Below, piece after piece: positions 9,157 through 21,383 of a stretch of DNA of 55,000 nucleotides. The position numbers and the translations under genes were made by a program. Numbering within the stretch: the stretch's first letter is position 1; every line of letters begins with the position of its first letter. Origin of the DNA: Guillardia theta CCMP2712 (taxonomy: Eukaryota; Cryptophyceae; Pyrenomonadales; Geminigeraceae). Under the pieces are notes generated by a model. That model did not search any database. It saw only the letters and a program-made list of their open reading frames with translations, and was not told the origin of the DNA. Location: NCBI RefSeq assembly GCF_000315625.1, contig NW_005434649.1, positions 1 to 55,000 on the forward strand, given 5' to 3'.

Positions 9157-10772
9157 ATGAGCATCATCCGCGAGGATTTGGTGCAGGAGGCGGCGGCGGC
9201 AGCAGGGGTGAAGAATGTCGGGGAGAAGGTCGCGGCGTCGCTCGCTGCTGATGCTGAGTACCGACTAAGGGAGATCATTCAAGACGCCCTCAACTTCAAG
9301 CGCCACTCTAGGAGGAGGAAGCTCACCCCGGCGGACATGTACTGAATGCTTTCACCATATCCTCAATCTCTCGCTCTCTCGTCAGGGCTCTTGCACTTGA
9401 TCTTTTTGTATATCTTTTTGTAAATTTTGTCTGACTCTGCGGTCCCAGCAACAACGCGCTTCGGGTTCGCAATGTCGAGCCCTTATACGGCTTCACCTTT
9501 CCGGAGCCCATCGTGTACACAACCAAGCAAGGAGAAGGAGGAGGGTCTCAGATTATCATCGAGGAGAAAGAGCTGGAGTTCGACGAGCTCCTGTCTGCTC
9601 CATTGCCCAAAGCACCAGTTGAAGTTACTCTCAGAGCCCACTGGCTCGCCATTGATGGCGTGCAGCCGTTGATTCCAGAGAACCCGATCCCTGAGAACTT
9701 GGACGTGGCAGCAGCTGGCAAGAAGAGGAAGGTGAAAGATAGCGAGACCAGTGAGAAGGATCCCATGGTGCAAGACGTACTTTCCCAGGAGCTTCAGCTT
9801 TATTATGAGAACGTCACTTCTGCTGTCATTCAAGGCTCTCCGCACATCCTGAGCGCAGCCTTGTCAAGCTTAAGGAAGGATCCTGGTCTGCAGGCTCTTC
9901 TTCCCTACTTTGCTCAGTTCATCACGGACGAGGTCAAGAGGTCTCTCAAGGACCTTCCAATCCTCAACGCACTCTTGTCTATGACGCTCGCCATCCTCTC
10001 AAACGCGCAGCTGCATGTCGAACCAAGGCTCCACGAGCTCATGCCGGCCGTCATGACCTGCATGGTTGGCAAGCAGCTTTGCAAGTCCAGCCTGGATCCT
10101 CACTGGAACCTTCGGGATCGTGCGGCAAAACTCTTGAATTTCATCGTCGACAGGTACGCCGCACCTTACTCGACGTTGCAGCAGCGCATCACCAACACTC
10201 TTCTACATGCGTTCCTGGAGCCCACCAAGCCTCTGACCACTCACTACGGCGCTATTGCAGGGTTGGCAGCGCTGGGGCCACAGACTATGAATCAGCTAAT
10301 CGTGCCGAACGCTCCAGCCTACGCGTCGTTGCTACAAAAGTACACGTTTGACGTGAACAGAAGAGATGAAAGTGCTTCTGTGACAATCGGAATCATCCGA
10401 ACTAGACCTAGCAGTGAAGGAGCAGATGGAATGCAAGTGGATGGGCAGGAGAGTAACCTTGTGGTCGAAAGGTCCACAAGCAATCACGTGGAGAAATTTG
10501 TTGAACAGAACCATATCAAACGATTCGAGGCGATTCGAGTCCGTGGAGCTTTGTTAGATGCTGTCGGGAAATGTCTCTTTTGGCAGTGGAAGGGAAGATT
10601 GGCGAAACCAACGAGTGCGCACAATAGTTTATCGGAAGAAATTCAGGAAACAGATGCGAGTGCAGACCAGTCGAAACAAGGTGCATACGAGGACTTGTAC
10701 ACCACGTTTGGGGACAAACTTCTGCCTTTCTACGCTGATATGTCACAACCAATTTGCATGAATTTCATATGA
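9157..10772 (+). CDS. TAF6: TAF6, TFIID subunit (501 aa, 2 exons)
   Basis: Exons 9157-9338 and 9449-10772 join in phase across a 110-bp GT-AG intron. Residues 1-75 are the histone-fold: EDLVQEAAAAAGVKN, REIIQDALNFKRHSRRRKL and, across the splice, NNALRVRNVEPLYGF, matching the TAF6 ending NVEPLYGF. Then come the linker APVEVTLRAHWLAIDG and the C-terminal HEAT region with NLRDRAAKLLNFIVDRY and the family signature EPTKPLTTHYGAIAGLAALG. TAF6 pairs with TAF9 in TFIID (and in SAGA-type complexes) and acts in RNA polymerase II initiation. The protein ends soon after the HEAT region, so it lacks the long tail of animal TAF6. The start is the first ATG and matches the usual TAF6 N-terminus. Confidence 0.93.
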
Positions 10773-10932
10773 GAGTCAAAGCTTTCACTCACACACGAGT
10801 CTGAATTGTACTTGAATAAATTTATTGACTGATCTTAACCATGGCATTCTTTCTTCCAAGTTTCATTTGCGGGCATTTCTTGTCTTCCTTCTCTGCAGAG
10901 CATAGTGCTGTCTTTCATCTATCCGCGCTAGC

Positions 10933-12408
10933 TTATCCTCCTCCAGGCTGGGGTGTTCTCCAAGGGTCAGGGCAGGCCATATGGACCCGCTCGATGTCCT
11001 CCAGCATCTCCTTGGTGAACTCATACTGGAACGAGTTGAGGTTCTCAAGCAGCTGCTCTTGGGAAGTGGAACCAATCAAAGTGGACGGCACGAAGGGGCG
11101 GGAGGCGACGAAGGAGAGGGCAAGCTGAGTTGGAGTAAGGCCATACTTCGCAGCGATCTTGCAGTATTGCTGAACAGCTGAAGGAGCAGATGAGCTCTCG
11201 TAACGAGCCCTGTAGCCCTTGAGGAGGTTCAGACGGCAATTTGAGTTGTCCCCCTCGAACGGAGCCTTCACTTTCTCCACACTGTTAATGTTGGAAAATT
11301 TGGTGCTAGGCAGCTGAACGTCGTACTTTCCTGTCAAGACCCCAGCAGACAAGGGAGAGTATGGGATGAGGGCTGTGTTGGTATGAGATGGAGAGCAAAC
11401 CTAGCAATGATGGTAAGGACAAGGAGAAGAACACGCAGGAATCTATTCACCTCTGCCAATCCAGCTTCGAACTCCCTGGTCAACAGCGAGTAGCTGTTCT
11501 GCACAGATACAGGTTTTGCCATCCCCTGCTCCAGAGCAAGAGAGACAAAAGCCATGACACCAAATGGCGTTTCGTTGGAAAGGCCCCAATGACGAATCTT
11601 CCCCTGTAACTGCATAAGGTCCAAGCCAGCCGGCAGGCAAGAATGCACGTTAGATACCTGCTGAATAAGCTCGTTCATCGCCTCCAGTTGCTCCTCGAAG
11701 GGAACTGCTGGTGTCTCTAAGGTGATATCATATTTGTTGGGACCAAAGAGCGGGACATAGCGATCAGGCCAGTGAATCTGAAGCAAGTCGATGTAGTCCG
11801 TCTGCAAAACTCTTTCTCATGCAAACCTTCCCAAACCCCCTCCTTCCTCAGACTCACCTGTAAACGCTTCAAAGACTTCTCAACGCTCTCCACCACTTGT
11901 TTCTTTGTCACTCGTGTTCCCTGACCATCGTCTCGAAACCATTTCAGACGAGACGATTTTCCGCACACCTGCAACAGATAAGCTAACAGGACTGAAGTTG
12001 TGGCCCTTGATCCTTTTTATCACCTTTGTGGCAAGGATGACTTGATCACGAGGCCGTTGCTTCATCCACTTGCCGATGATAATGTCGGTTGCCCCCGAAG
12101 TTTCTGGCTGCAGAGGGATGGGATACCCCTCTGCTGTGTCAATGAAATTAACCCCGAAGTCGTCGAAAGCCGTATTCAACTGCTGAATAGCCTCTTCTTC
12201 CGTGTTCTGCTTCCCCCAGGTCATGGTACCAAGGCATACTTCTGAGACGATCAAATCAGAGTCTCCTAGCTTATTGTATCGCATGTCCTTCACGTTGCGA
12301 GCTTCTCTGATAGCAGGCAAATCAGCCGTTGTGAACCGCCAGCGGAGGTAGCAAGAACAATTCAATATCTTACCTGATGACGCCGGCAGCCGTGCTTGTG
12401 GCAGCCAT
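10933..12408 (-). CDS. Aldo/keto reductase, Tas-like (393 aa, 6 exons)
   Basis: Minus-strand exons 12374-12408, 12024-12306, 11858-11968, 11658-11801, 11435-11603 and 10933-11372 keep phase. The protein shows the AKR barrel and tetrad: Asp and Tyr in NFIDTAEGYP, Lys in ILATK, His in LLQIHWPDR. It also has GKIRHWGLSNETPFG and IPYSPLSAGVLTGKY. These enzymes reduce carbonyls with NADPH. The Tas/NADP-dependent oxidoreductase branch fits best; the substrate is unknown. Introns are 54-67 bp. The fifth intron (11373-11434) is the least sure: its donor GTGTTC is weak, and the join gives a slightly short loop before LIPYSPL. The small first exon (MAATSTAAGVIR) is inferred from a clean donor. Confidence 0.9.
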
Positions 12409-13072
12409 CTTGAAACTTGGCTTGAGTCTGACCTGAGAGGAAGGGAAGGAAGGGAGGAAGGCGGACGCGGGGGGAGCGCATGCTGCTGCCAGTGCCAGCA
12501 TGAGCGCCGCCATTACCGCAGCTTAGATGTCCTCGCCGTGCAATTTCCGCTGAGTGTGTAGACACCCATCCAATATTGAAATGTTTATTCAAGGCATTCA
12601 GGAAAATTTCGAAATATTAAATGTATTTTGAGAACCTACATCAAAATTTACTAGAAGATTTGATCTTTTATCCACCTCGCAGAAAGTTTTCTGTTGTCCT
12701 TGAATGTCCAATGCGACACCAAACTTCAAAGCTTCGAAACTTTCGACTCTTATTATTAAAGTTTGCGACAGAACTTCCAACAACTTGAATGTTTCATTGA
12801 GTAACATTGAATCACTGTATAAAATAATTTTAAAGTAAATTTGTACTTGAGTTTTATCTTTCTCCTACAGTTTAGTTTTAATATTTGTACCAAGAGTCCA
12901 CTCTAAGGTGAAACGGATGGACCCCAAAAAGATTGCACACGGCGATCGGGAGGAAGATTGAAGGAGGGGGAAGAGCGAAGCACGGAGAAACGAGCAGATG
13001 CCGATGAGATAGCTATTCTCACCCAGCTAGTGTAGAACCTGAGCCCCCTCCATACAAGACCGTAGAGACACC
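12409..13072. other. Intergenic region, AT-rich core
   Basis: Divergent spacer between the aldo/keto reductase and SCC2 starts. 12590-12895 is clearly AT-rich compared with its flanks. No gene, tRNA or repeat is recognised; presumably it holds both promoters. Confidence 0.6.
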
Positions 13073-16000
13073 ATGGTAGACAAAGTCGTGGGCAAAGATG
13101 TAGAGCCTGCAGTCGGTATGAGAGTGGTGAGTTCCGCAATGGCAAGAGAGTGGGAGCAGAAGCACTTGGATGTGTCAAGTACCTCGGGAGATAAGATCGG
13201 AAGCATCGAAGAAGTTCGTGAGGATGGCAGATTGTGCATGGTGCGATGGGATGGTAGCGACTGCGCGGTTCCGTATGCCACAGGGCTTATGAAGCGCTTT
13301 TTCTTGCTGGCAGCAACAGATGTGCAGCATGATGAAAGGACAGAGGAGAGGGACATACTGATCGCAGGAGATACTGAAATTGACCTCTATGCCAAGGAGA
13401 TCATTGTTGAGATCGATGGGAATCAAAAAAGAATTCGACTGAAAGCGATGGATACAGCCGCATCAGTGCCTGAAAGGCAGTTAAAGAATTCAGCTAAAAT
13501 CATTCGCCACACGCCCCGATCATGTAAACAGAATGACAACTTGAGGATGGTTCCTCTTGCAAATAATTTCAATCACCTGCTGCTGGATGTTTCTTCAAGC
13601 ACACACATCCGCGAAATGTCACAGATTATGCGATCAGGGTGTGTAACGTCAAAGAATAAGTTCGACGAAAGTTTCTTCTCTCTCCTCACGGACTTGGACT
13701 TATTTGATCTCATCTGCACCCTCTCGTCTTGTTTGGAGGCCTCGGTATCCGATGCTGACCGGCAACTCGACGAGGAGCTGGTGCTGGCTGCCAATGCTTC
13801 TTCGCTCCTCTTGTGCCTGTGCTGCAACCGGAAGGAGAGCTGTGAAGCAGTGAGAGAGGAAAGTTTGATGCTGCAAGCCTTGTCCTGCCTTCATTCCGCT
13901 GCTTCTGCTCTTTGCTCCGACCTCTCGCTCGGTGAAGCTTCTCCGAGCGCTAGGAAGCGACGAAAGCTTTCAGTTTCTTGTTCGTCATCTTCGCTCTTCT
14001 CGCGCGATGTCGAGCAGAACCTGGAGGTGTCAGTGGTGGCATGCAGTTTTCTTGTCAGGAACTTCAAGTTCTCAGAAGAGATCTTGATGGCTATGCACAA
14101 GCTTGCTCTTGCCTGCCTTTCCCCTCTCGTCAAGAGGGAGCTGAATCACTCCTGTGCCTTGCTGTGTGGAGCCCTCTCCTCGTCTAGCTCACTCCTCTGC
14201 AAGTCCCTGCTCGATGGGATCTTTGAGAAAATGAGCTCAATAGGTCTGAGAGCATCCTCCCTTAAATCCCTTCTCCTTCCTCAAATCCCTTCTCCTTCCT
14301 CGAATCCCTTCTCTCCTTCGACATGCTCAACCGCTCCCGCTCCTCCTTCTCTTCTTCCTCCTCCCTTCCTCCTCCGCTCTTCCTGTTCTCCTTGGTTTTG
14401 CTCAATCAATATTTGTCCTGTCTACTTATCAATCGCCCTGATGATTGTGTATTTGTAGATGTCGACCCTTACTCTTACCCGCGGATTTCAATCACCTCGT
14501 GTTCCTCTCACAGAGGGGGGAATGAATCAGAGCAAACAGCTGGAAAGTCGACAGGAGCAGGGGGAGCAGGCGGAAGTGTTTCTACTTTAACTCTTTCTCT
14601 CCTCAACATCTGTCAAAACTCAGAGGATACTGGAAGGCAGACAACAAGGAAGGCAGACAACTCGACCAGGAGCAGGGAAAGAGCTGACCTGGGAGATAAA
14701 CGAGGACAAAAAGAAGGAAATACAGGTCCATCAGATGCTGGCGCGGGGAGAAGCGAGGAAGAGCAGCAAGAGGAGACGAGTTGTGCTGCCTGCAAGTACT
14801 TCTTTGATAGAGTTCTTCAGAGGATGATAGACAGGAGCAAGCAGCGTGGGCAAGTTAGGGACGCTGAGCTTAAAAGCCTATTCGAAGTTCTCATGCAAGA
14901 TTTGTTCCTCCTCCTCTTCTATCCCGAGGTTTGTCCTGCTTTTTCGTTTGCCTTTCTGTCGAGTTTTAGTTCTTGTCCTCGTCCTCGTGTGGTCGCTCCA
15001 TATGATTCTTCTCATCAATCTTGTCTCGCAGTGGCCAGCTGCTGAAGCTCTACTCCTTTCCATGGGGAAATTGCTCGACTGGCTCGTCGCAGGAGCTCAA
15101 GCGACTCGAGTAGCAGGAGGGTACAGATATCTCGCTGTCACCATGCTTGGAAGGTACGATGCTTTCATTCTCCTCCACACTCAACACCTTCTTCCTCACT
15201 CTGTACTCCTCTTCTTCTCCTTCTCTCTTCCGCGTCTTCTCAGTCCCATTTCTTCCTCAATCTGTGATTCCTCTCTCATCTTCTTCTATGAAGTTTTATG
15301 GAGAAAATCGCAAGACAGCGACAAGCCGGACGACTACGAATCTCTTCGTTCTTCGAGAACAGATTTGACTTGGTGCCTTTCTTCCTTCCTCCTTCTTCCT
15401 TTTCTTCCCTCTTCTCTCAACTCGTTCCTTTCTCGTCCTTCTCGTTTCCGTATTTTTCCTTCCTCTTCCTCCTTGCCTCTCATGCCTTTCTTCTCTCTCC
15501 ACGTCCTCTTGCATCGCTACACTTGACCTCTACGTTCCACCTCCTCCTTCCATTTCTCCTTTCATCGAGCTTTGTTGTGACCCGTTGCCTTCAGCAACAA
15601 GAGCTTCTTCACGGTGTCTTCCAGCTAAGGCCGGAGAACGGCAACGACTTGCTGGGCCTGCGAGTGAGCAAAAGCTTCGGCGAGCAGGGAACGTTCTCTG
15701 GTACAGTCATCAAGTTTCAGCCTGACGAGGAGGAGGGAAAAGGATGGTTCAAGGTATTTCCTCCCCCTTCTCTATACAACCTGATCTGCCGAAGGTTCAG
15801 TACGATGATGGCGACTCGGAAGATCTGTCATGGCTGGAGCTTCTCCTCCTCCTCCCGCTACGTGGCCAACAAGCCTCCCTCCTCAACGATCTTGCTCCAG
15901 CTCTCGCTCAGGCTCGCCTCCTCCAGTTCCTGCAGAAGACGGGCTCATCACACCCCATGGCCAACTCTGCGCTCGCCTTCTACAAGAGCTGCATGCTGTG

Positions 16001-19000
16001 GGAGGAAGGGTTGGTCTCTCCATGCGATGATGCAGAGCAAGAGAAGGAGCAGCAGCAGGCGGAAGAGAAAGAGGAGGAGCGGGAAGAGGAGGAGGAGTAT
16101 GCACAGCAGCTCTCCCTTCTTTTGTCTGAGTCTCGAAGGCTCCTGCTCTCTCTCCCCCGAAGGATGAATCATCTTTTACAGCTCCTCCTCCGACAGGACA
16201 AGCAGAGCAGCGAATCGAGGATGCGGCAAGCGGCACTAAAAGGAGTGCGAGACGTGCTGCTGATAGATCCCTTCCTATTCCGCGAAAACTCCGTCATGCG
16301 CATCATACGCAGCAGATGCTTCAAAGACCCCTCTCCCCTCCTGCGCTCCTCTGCAATGGACATTCTTCGCGCTTTCCTCCTGTTTCAGCCACGAGTTCAA
16401 GCGGAAGACCTCGTCCTAATCTTCCAACGTGCTCGTGACGTCTCCTCCCAAGTCAGATTGCAGGTCCTTCCTGTCCTCACCCAGCTCGTTCGCCTCTCTC
16501 GACGCCAACGTCGTCTGCACGAGCAGCAAGGAGGAGGAGGATCAACACAAGCGACAGAAACAGTGGAGGAAGACGCAGGGAAGGCTATCGGACATATCTG
16601 CATGCTCTGCTGCGATGAGGAAAAGTCAGTGAGAAGAGCAGCAGTAGCAGAGCTTATGCAGCTCTGGTTTTCTCTTGCAGGGCACCAGGGTCACGACAGA
16701 GGAGGAAGAGGAGGAAGAGGAGGAAGAGGAGGAGGAAATATGATGGACAATATAGCCGAAGAGTTCCTGATGGTTTTGGCAAGCTCGCAAGCTGAAGGAG
16801 AGAGGAAGGAGAAGAATGTGCTGAGGAGCGCGTTGAGAGTCATCGGACAGGGTCATCCCATGCATTCAGCGGAGGAGGAGGAGGAGGAGGAGGTGATAGT
16901 GGACGAGCATCCACTTATATCCTCCCAAGAGTTTGCAAGCGTGAAGAAAGGATGTCGAAGAATTTTCGACGCTCTGGTGCAGGAGGTGACTTTGCAACAG
17001 TCTGCCCTGTCGCGCTACAGCTACGGAGATGTGGATGAGGAACAAGAGGAGTCGGAGGAGCCAGAAGAGCTGGAAGAGCTTCTGGTGCAGAAGGAGGGGC
17101 AGAGCGAGGAGAGAAGGAGGAGGCAAGAGCAGGCGGATCTCCCTCGGCTCAGCCTCCTACTCCGCGGGCTCACGAACCTGGCCTCCTGCTTCCCCGAGCT
17201 CCTCAAACCGCATGCTGGCTCGCTGCTGTCGTCAATGGTGATCCATCCCAAGATGCTGGAACAGGAGGGGACAGCGAGAGGGTACGGAGATCTGATGCAC
17301 ATCCTGTCGTCATCTGCTCAGCTCGCTAGGATGTGTGTGTTGCAGTTAAAAGAAGTCGGAGAGGAGGAGGAGAAGTCGATCTTTGCACTGCAGAAGAATC
17401 TCGCGCTGGTGGCAAACCGCGTGAGGAGTAGGAGGACTCTAACATGTCTGCTACGGTGCCTGTGTACGCTCACTCGAGGGAAAGTGAGCACCAGAAGCGT
17501 CATCTTCAGAACTTTCCGACGATACGGTGATGATGATGATGATGATGATAGAGATGATGGAGATGGTGATGATGATGGTGGTGGTGGTTGTGGTGGCAGT
17601 GATGGTGGTGGTGAAGATGATGGTGGTGGTGGTGAAGATGATGGTGGTGGTGATGATGGTGATGATGATGATGATCATGATAGTAGTGGCTGTTGTGATG
17701 AGTTGTTTATGATTTATTCAGTTCAATTCACGCGCGAGTATTCGAAAGGAAGGAGGAAGGAGCACCTTTCGTATGTCGGCACGGCGCTGGTGGGGGCAGG
17801 AACCCTCTGCAGGCACTTAGGGAGGAGCGACGCCTATGAGAATGAGGAGCAGCAGCAGGAGTTTGAGTTGCTCCACACCTCCCTTTTTCAGCTCTGTGCG
17901 AAGAAACTTTCCCAAGACCCAGAAGAAGTTGTCAAAAGGTCTTCAGTCTCCTCCTCCCCTTCTCCCACCTCTTTCCCTCATCTCTCCTTCTGCTTCTTCC
18001 CCATACCCATGCACTCCACTCTCATGTTGCTTATGCAGGGCTGCCCTTCAGTGCATTGGAGGCATGCTGGTGAGAAAGCCTTCGCTGCTTCTTGACGCTT
18101 CGCTGTCCTCGCTCGTCTCGTCGGCGCTCTCGGGCAAGGAGGGATCCGTCGCGCAGGCGAGCAGAAGTCATCGAGTTGAGCTGAGCTGACAGCTTTTTCA
18201 GCTCACAGTGCTGGAGGCCTTCCGAGTGTACCTGGAGGATGAGGACATTGAGTTGAGCAGAGCGAGGCAGAGGAAGGAGACGAAGGATGAAACGGTGTCG
18301 GGAATCAGCACGTTCATCGCCAACGAGTATCTCCCGCTCTTCATTGCCGCCTCCTTCCCATCACTGCAGGACGGGACGGCGACGGCAACGCAGGAGGCGG
18401 TGAGGATGGAGGCAGTGAGCTTGCTCGGGGTCATTCTGAGGAGGGGCCTCACTGCCCCTCACTGCGTCTCCTCCAACCTCATCGCGCTCTCGGCATGGGC
18501 AGAAGCTCCCTCGCGCGCTGCTTGTCGCATCCTCATGGGGCTACACGACAAGGACCGGGGGGTTTGCGGGATCAATCAGATTGCCGAAGGCATCGCCATC
18601 GCAGTCCGGCACGTGTCCAGCTCCATCCCCCTCCCCCAGGACATCGCTAAGCTGCGCCCCCTCCCCCCGGCTGCGTTCGCCACAGCCCTGCTCCTCCTCT
18701 CCCGTGACGCCAGACAAGTGCGGAATTTAATCGCCGCTCTCCTGCACAGGATCGAAGTCGCGCTGGGGTCGGGCAAGGAGAAGGACATGATTAGTTGCTT
18801 CCTCCTCGTTTGCGTGCTGGCCCACCTGAAGCATCAGAGCATCGATGGGCCCCTCTACAGCATCTTCCTCCTCTCCAAGCGCGTCATGACCTGGGGAACG
18901 ACAGCGATGCATGCCCTGCAAGCTCTGAGCGAGGAGGAGGAGGAGGAGGAGGAGGAGGAGGAGGAGGAGCGAAGGAACGAAGAGGAGCAAAGGAGAGGGG

Positions 19001-19724
19001 TTCAGCTGAGCGAGGAACAGGAAGGAGCCTTGATGCATGCATGCGTCTCCTTCTTCTGTCTTCAACTCATCAAGTACTTGAGAGATTCTTACGGTATCTC
19101 CGACCAGAAGGTAAATCATTGCTTCTTTCTCCATTTCCTTCTCTCATCACTTCTCCTTGCCATCACCCCCCCCTTCCCTCCTGATTTCCCTCCTTTTCTC
19201 TTTCCTGCTGTCTCTGACATTCCCCAGCTGCGTGCTTTCGACGTCGAGAAGATTGTTCCTCGTTCAGAAGCCTTCGAGCATCCTCTCCGAGCCTTCGAGC
19301 CCACCTGGCTCCTCAATCCTTCATCCCGCCCAACCTCCAGGTGAATCAGTCGCTGGCGTTCAGCCTCTCGGCGAGGAGCGACTGATCCCGAGGACCTGCA
19401 GGAAGCAGTTTGCGGAGCTTCAAGAACGCCTTGCTAGTCTCATGGTCTCCTGCCACCTTCAGGAGGAGCCAAACACGGCGAGTCTCCTGCTTCCCCTCTA
19501 ACCTGTGAGTGCTGACTGGCATGCAACAGGCCGCTATGGCGGTGGCCCTGGAGCAGCAGGAAGCGTTGGCCATGGGAGGGGTCGAGAGGCAGGAAGGGGG
19601 AGGGGAGGAGGCAAGAAGGGAGCGGGAGAGGGCGAAGAGGCAGCGCGGCAGCTGGGAGGACCCTGACTTAAAGCGATACTTTCGGGCCACAAAGAAAAGC
19701 AGCGGCCGCAGGAAGACGGCATGA
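13073..19724 (+). CDS. SCC2: SCC2/NIPBL cohesin-loading factor (~1775 aa, 12 exons)
   Basis: Exons 13073-14243, 14459-14928, 15032-15153, 15294-15372, 15595-15753, 15795-17526, 17722-17938, 18039-18156, 18202-19110, 19228-19340, 19402-19444 and 19530-19724 join with consistent phases. Diagnostic parts are PEWPAAEALLLSMGKLLDW, the HEAT segment QAALKGVRDVLLIDPFLF, CCDEEKSVRRAAVAELMQLWF, and the C-terminal VLEAFRVYLEDEDIELSRA with IKYLRDSYGISDQK. SCC2 with SCC4 loads cohesin on chromosomes. Unusual points are a Tudor-like module (about residues 630-680, LLGLRVSKSFGEQG and WFKVQYDDGDSEDLSW) before the HEAT array and a second small Tudor/PWWP-like stretch near residues 35-65. The intron 18157-18201 has a GC donor. 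The 195-bp (TGATGG)-rich block 17527-17721 is in frame but is best read as an intron. Confidence 0.85.
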
Positions 19725-20052
19725 AGACGCAGGACATTGTCCTGCGTTTCATATTTATTGTAGCAGTGTACGATTTTAAAACTCACATCAAATGATTTTG
19801 ATTTTGAATCGTGGAATGTCGGCGGGGATGAAAGGAGGGAGGGAGAGAAGCAGGAGAAGCAAGGAGGATACAAGAGGAACAAGTTACGTAGAAGAAAAGA
19901 TTCCGATAAAAGCGAAGGAGAGTAGCTACTTCTATATGCGGGTTTAGTACTGATAAACAAACTAATATTGAGGTTAAGCCGAAAATGTCTGTTTACAATT
20001 GAACGGGCCTAACTTTCATGCAGACATCACAAATCCGAACTTGAGCTATCCA
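19725..20052. other. Intergenic, AT-rich
   Basis: 3' flank of SCC2. It holds TTTATTGTAGCAG and AT-rich sequence but no ORF or repeat that I can support. Confidence 0.5.
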
Positions 20053-20739
20053 ATGCCAGACGAGAAAGAAATCCGAAAATGGATGTTTGCACGAAATTTG
20101 TTACTCGCTCGACTTGGAAACGATACTGGAACTGAAGCTAAAAGAGTATCAGTCAGATTTCAACGCTTTCTCAAACCGATAACCAAACCAGAAAACAAGA
20201 CTGCAAAAAAATTGCAACAACAAGAACTCAAGTTTTGGCTCAGCCTGGCAAAGAAGTGTGTTGTGCATCTTCCTTCCCGTCCTCGACATTATCCCTGTTA
20301 CTATACCCCAGCAATGGACGACAATTGGTTCATGTTTTACTCAGGCTTGGTCCAGGCACCCCTTCTAGATGAAGCGTCGCCCAACGACATAGAAGCCAAA
20401 GAGGAGGAGTCTGAGCAAACATCTTCTACATTACCAACCCCTCAAGACCAGCCCAACAAAGCAGGGCAAAGAGAAGGGACCGATGAGAGAATATCCTTGT
20501 CTCCAACTCCTCAAGTCAAGCCGAACGAGGCAGAAGCTCAAGAGAAAGAGTCGGATGACACTGCCTCTTCACCTGCTACGATGCATCGTGAAAATTGTCT
20601 GACGACAAAGAAAGCAGCGAAAATCAAAGTACGCTCGCCCGACAAGACCTGCCGGGAGGATGCGGGGCTGCCCTTGTTCTCTCCGTCCAAGCTTGCCGCG
20701 ATTCACCTTGTCGACATGAATGGCTCTATAGTATGCTGA
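20053..20739 (+). CDS. Uncharacterised 228-aa protein, partly duplicated
   Basis: ORF from the ATG at 20053 (MPDEKEIRKWMFARN); the open frame upstream to 19999 starts with TTG. The first ~80 residues are basic and helical, then comes RHYPCYYTPAMDDNWFMFY, and the rest is an acidic, Ser/Thr/Pro/Gln-rich tail with SPTPQVKPNEAEAQEKES. No domain is recognised. Codon use is richer in A than in the neighbouring genes, which may hint at a foreign or mobile origin. The part from about codon 79 onward is repeated almost exactly at 22272 on, where the 5' third is missing. Confidence 0.45.
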   Translation: MPDEKEIRKWMFARNLLLARLGNDTGTEAKRVSVRFQRFLKPITKPENKTAKKLQQQELKFWLSLAKKCVVHLPSRPRHYPCYYTPAMDDNWFMFYSGLVQAPLLDEASPNDIEAKEEESEQTSSTLPTPQDQPNKAGQREGTDERISLSPTPQVKPNEAEAQEKESDDTASSPATMHRENCLTTKKAAKIKVRSPDKTCREDAGLPLFSPSKLAAIHLVDMNGSIVC

Positions 20740-21383
20740 TTCTAAGCTGGAGATGAGAGCTGCTCTGAGCGAAGACAGCATGTAAATAGACTAACTCTCG
20801 TCGCGATCAGCAGGAAGAGCGAGCATCTCCATACCGGGCCTGAAATCGGCATCGTCGTGATCTGCAAGCTTTACATCCTAGCTTGTAGAGAGGAGTGGCT
20901 GTGTCATAATCTAGACTTTTCTCAAACGAAGATTGACCATGACTCAAGCTTTGATCCCGATACTTGTAGCAAGACCCTGGTACTGGATTGACTCGTGCAC
21001 ATTGCTGGGTTCTCTAAGAGCTTTCTGCTCCCCTCCGCCGCTGCCCCTCCGCCCAATCTCTCCCCCTCGCCTTCCCCCTCCCCCCCCCCCCCCCAGTCTT
21101 TACTTTGGACATTCTCTTTGTCCACGGCATCTCACACTCGGCCGCCATGGCCTCAGCCCATCTCCTCGACTAGCTGCACATGACTTGTCGTTGTAGGGGT
21201 TTACTTATGTCTATGGTACATGATACGAGAGCTATAGTATACACGGACAGGATGCTTCAAGCGGCGACGGCATAGCTGAGGTTGAGCTGACCGGCCTCAG
21301 CAGAGCTGCAAGCTGTCGCTACTGGACCCCAAGCCCTCGCGCCCAGCAGGAGAAAGATGAGGTCCCATACATCAAACGTCGCC
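20286..21383. repeat. Segmental duplication, copy 1 (~1.1 kb)
   Basis: Direct repeat of 22272-23378, offset 1986-1995 bp. It starts at ACATTATCCCTGTTACTATA and ends at CATCAAACGTCGCC. I see only a few differences: a poly-C length change near 21090 and small insertions around it, including GGGTTCTCTAAGAGC against GGGTTCTCTTAGTTAAGAGC. It contains the 3' two thirds of the 20053-20739 ORF and then non-coding sequence. Confidence 0.95.

Noticed and set aside
12598-12807. 69-aa minus ORF in the AT-rich spacer
   Set aside because: Short, AT-driven composition, no ATG-proximal support and located in a divergent promoter region.
17451-17712. Ile/Thr-rich minus ORF and Met/Val-rich plus ORF at the TGATGG block
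   Set aside because: Both are pure translations of the microsatellite within a probable SCC2 intron.
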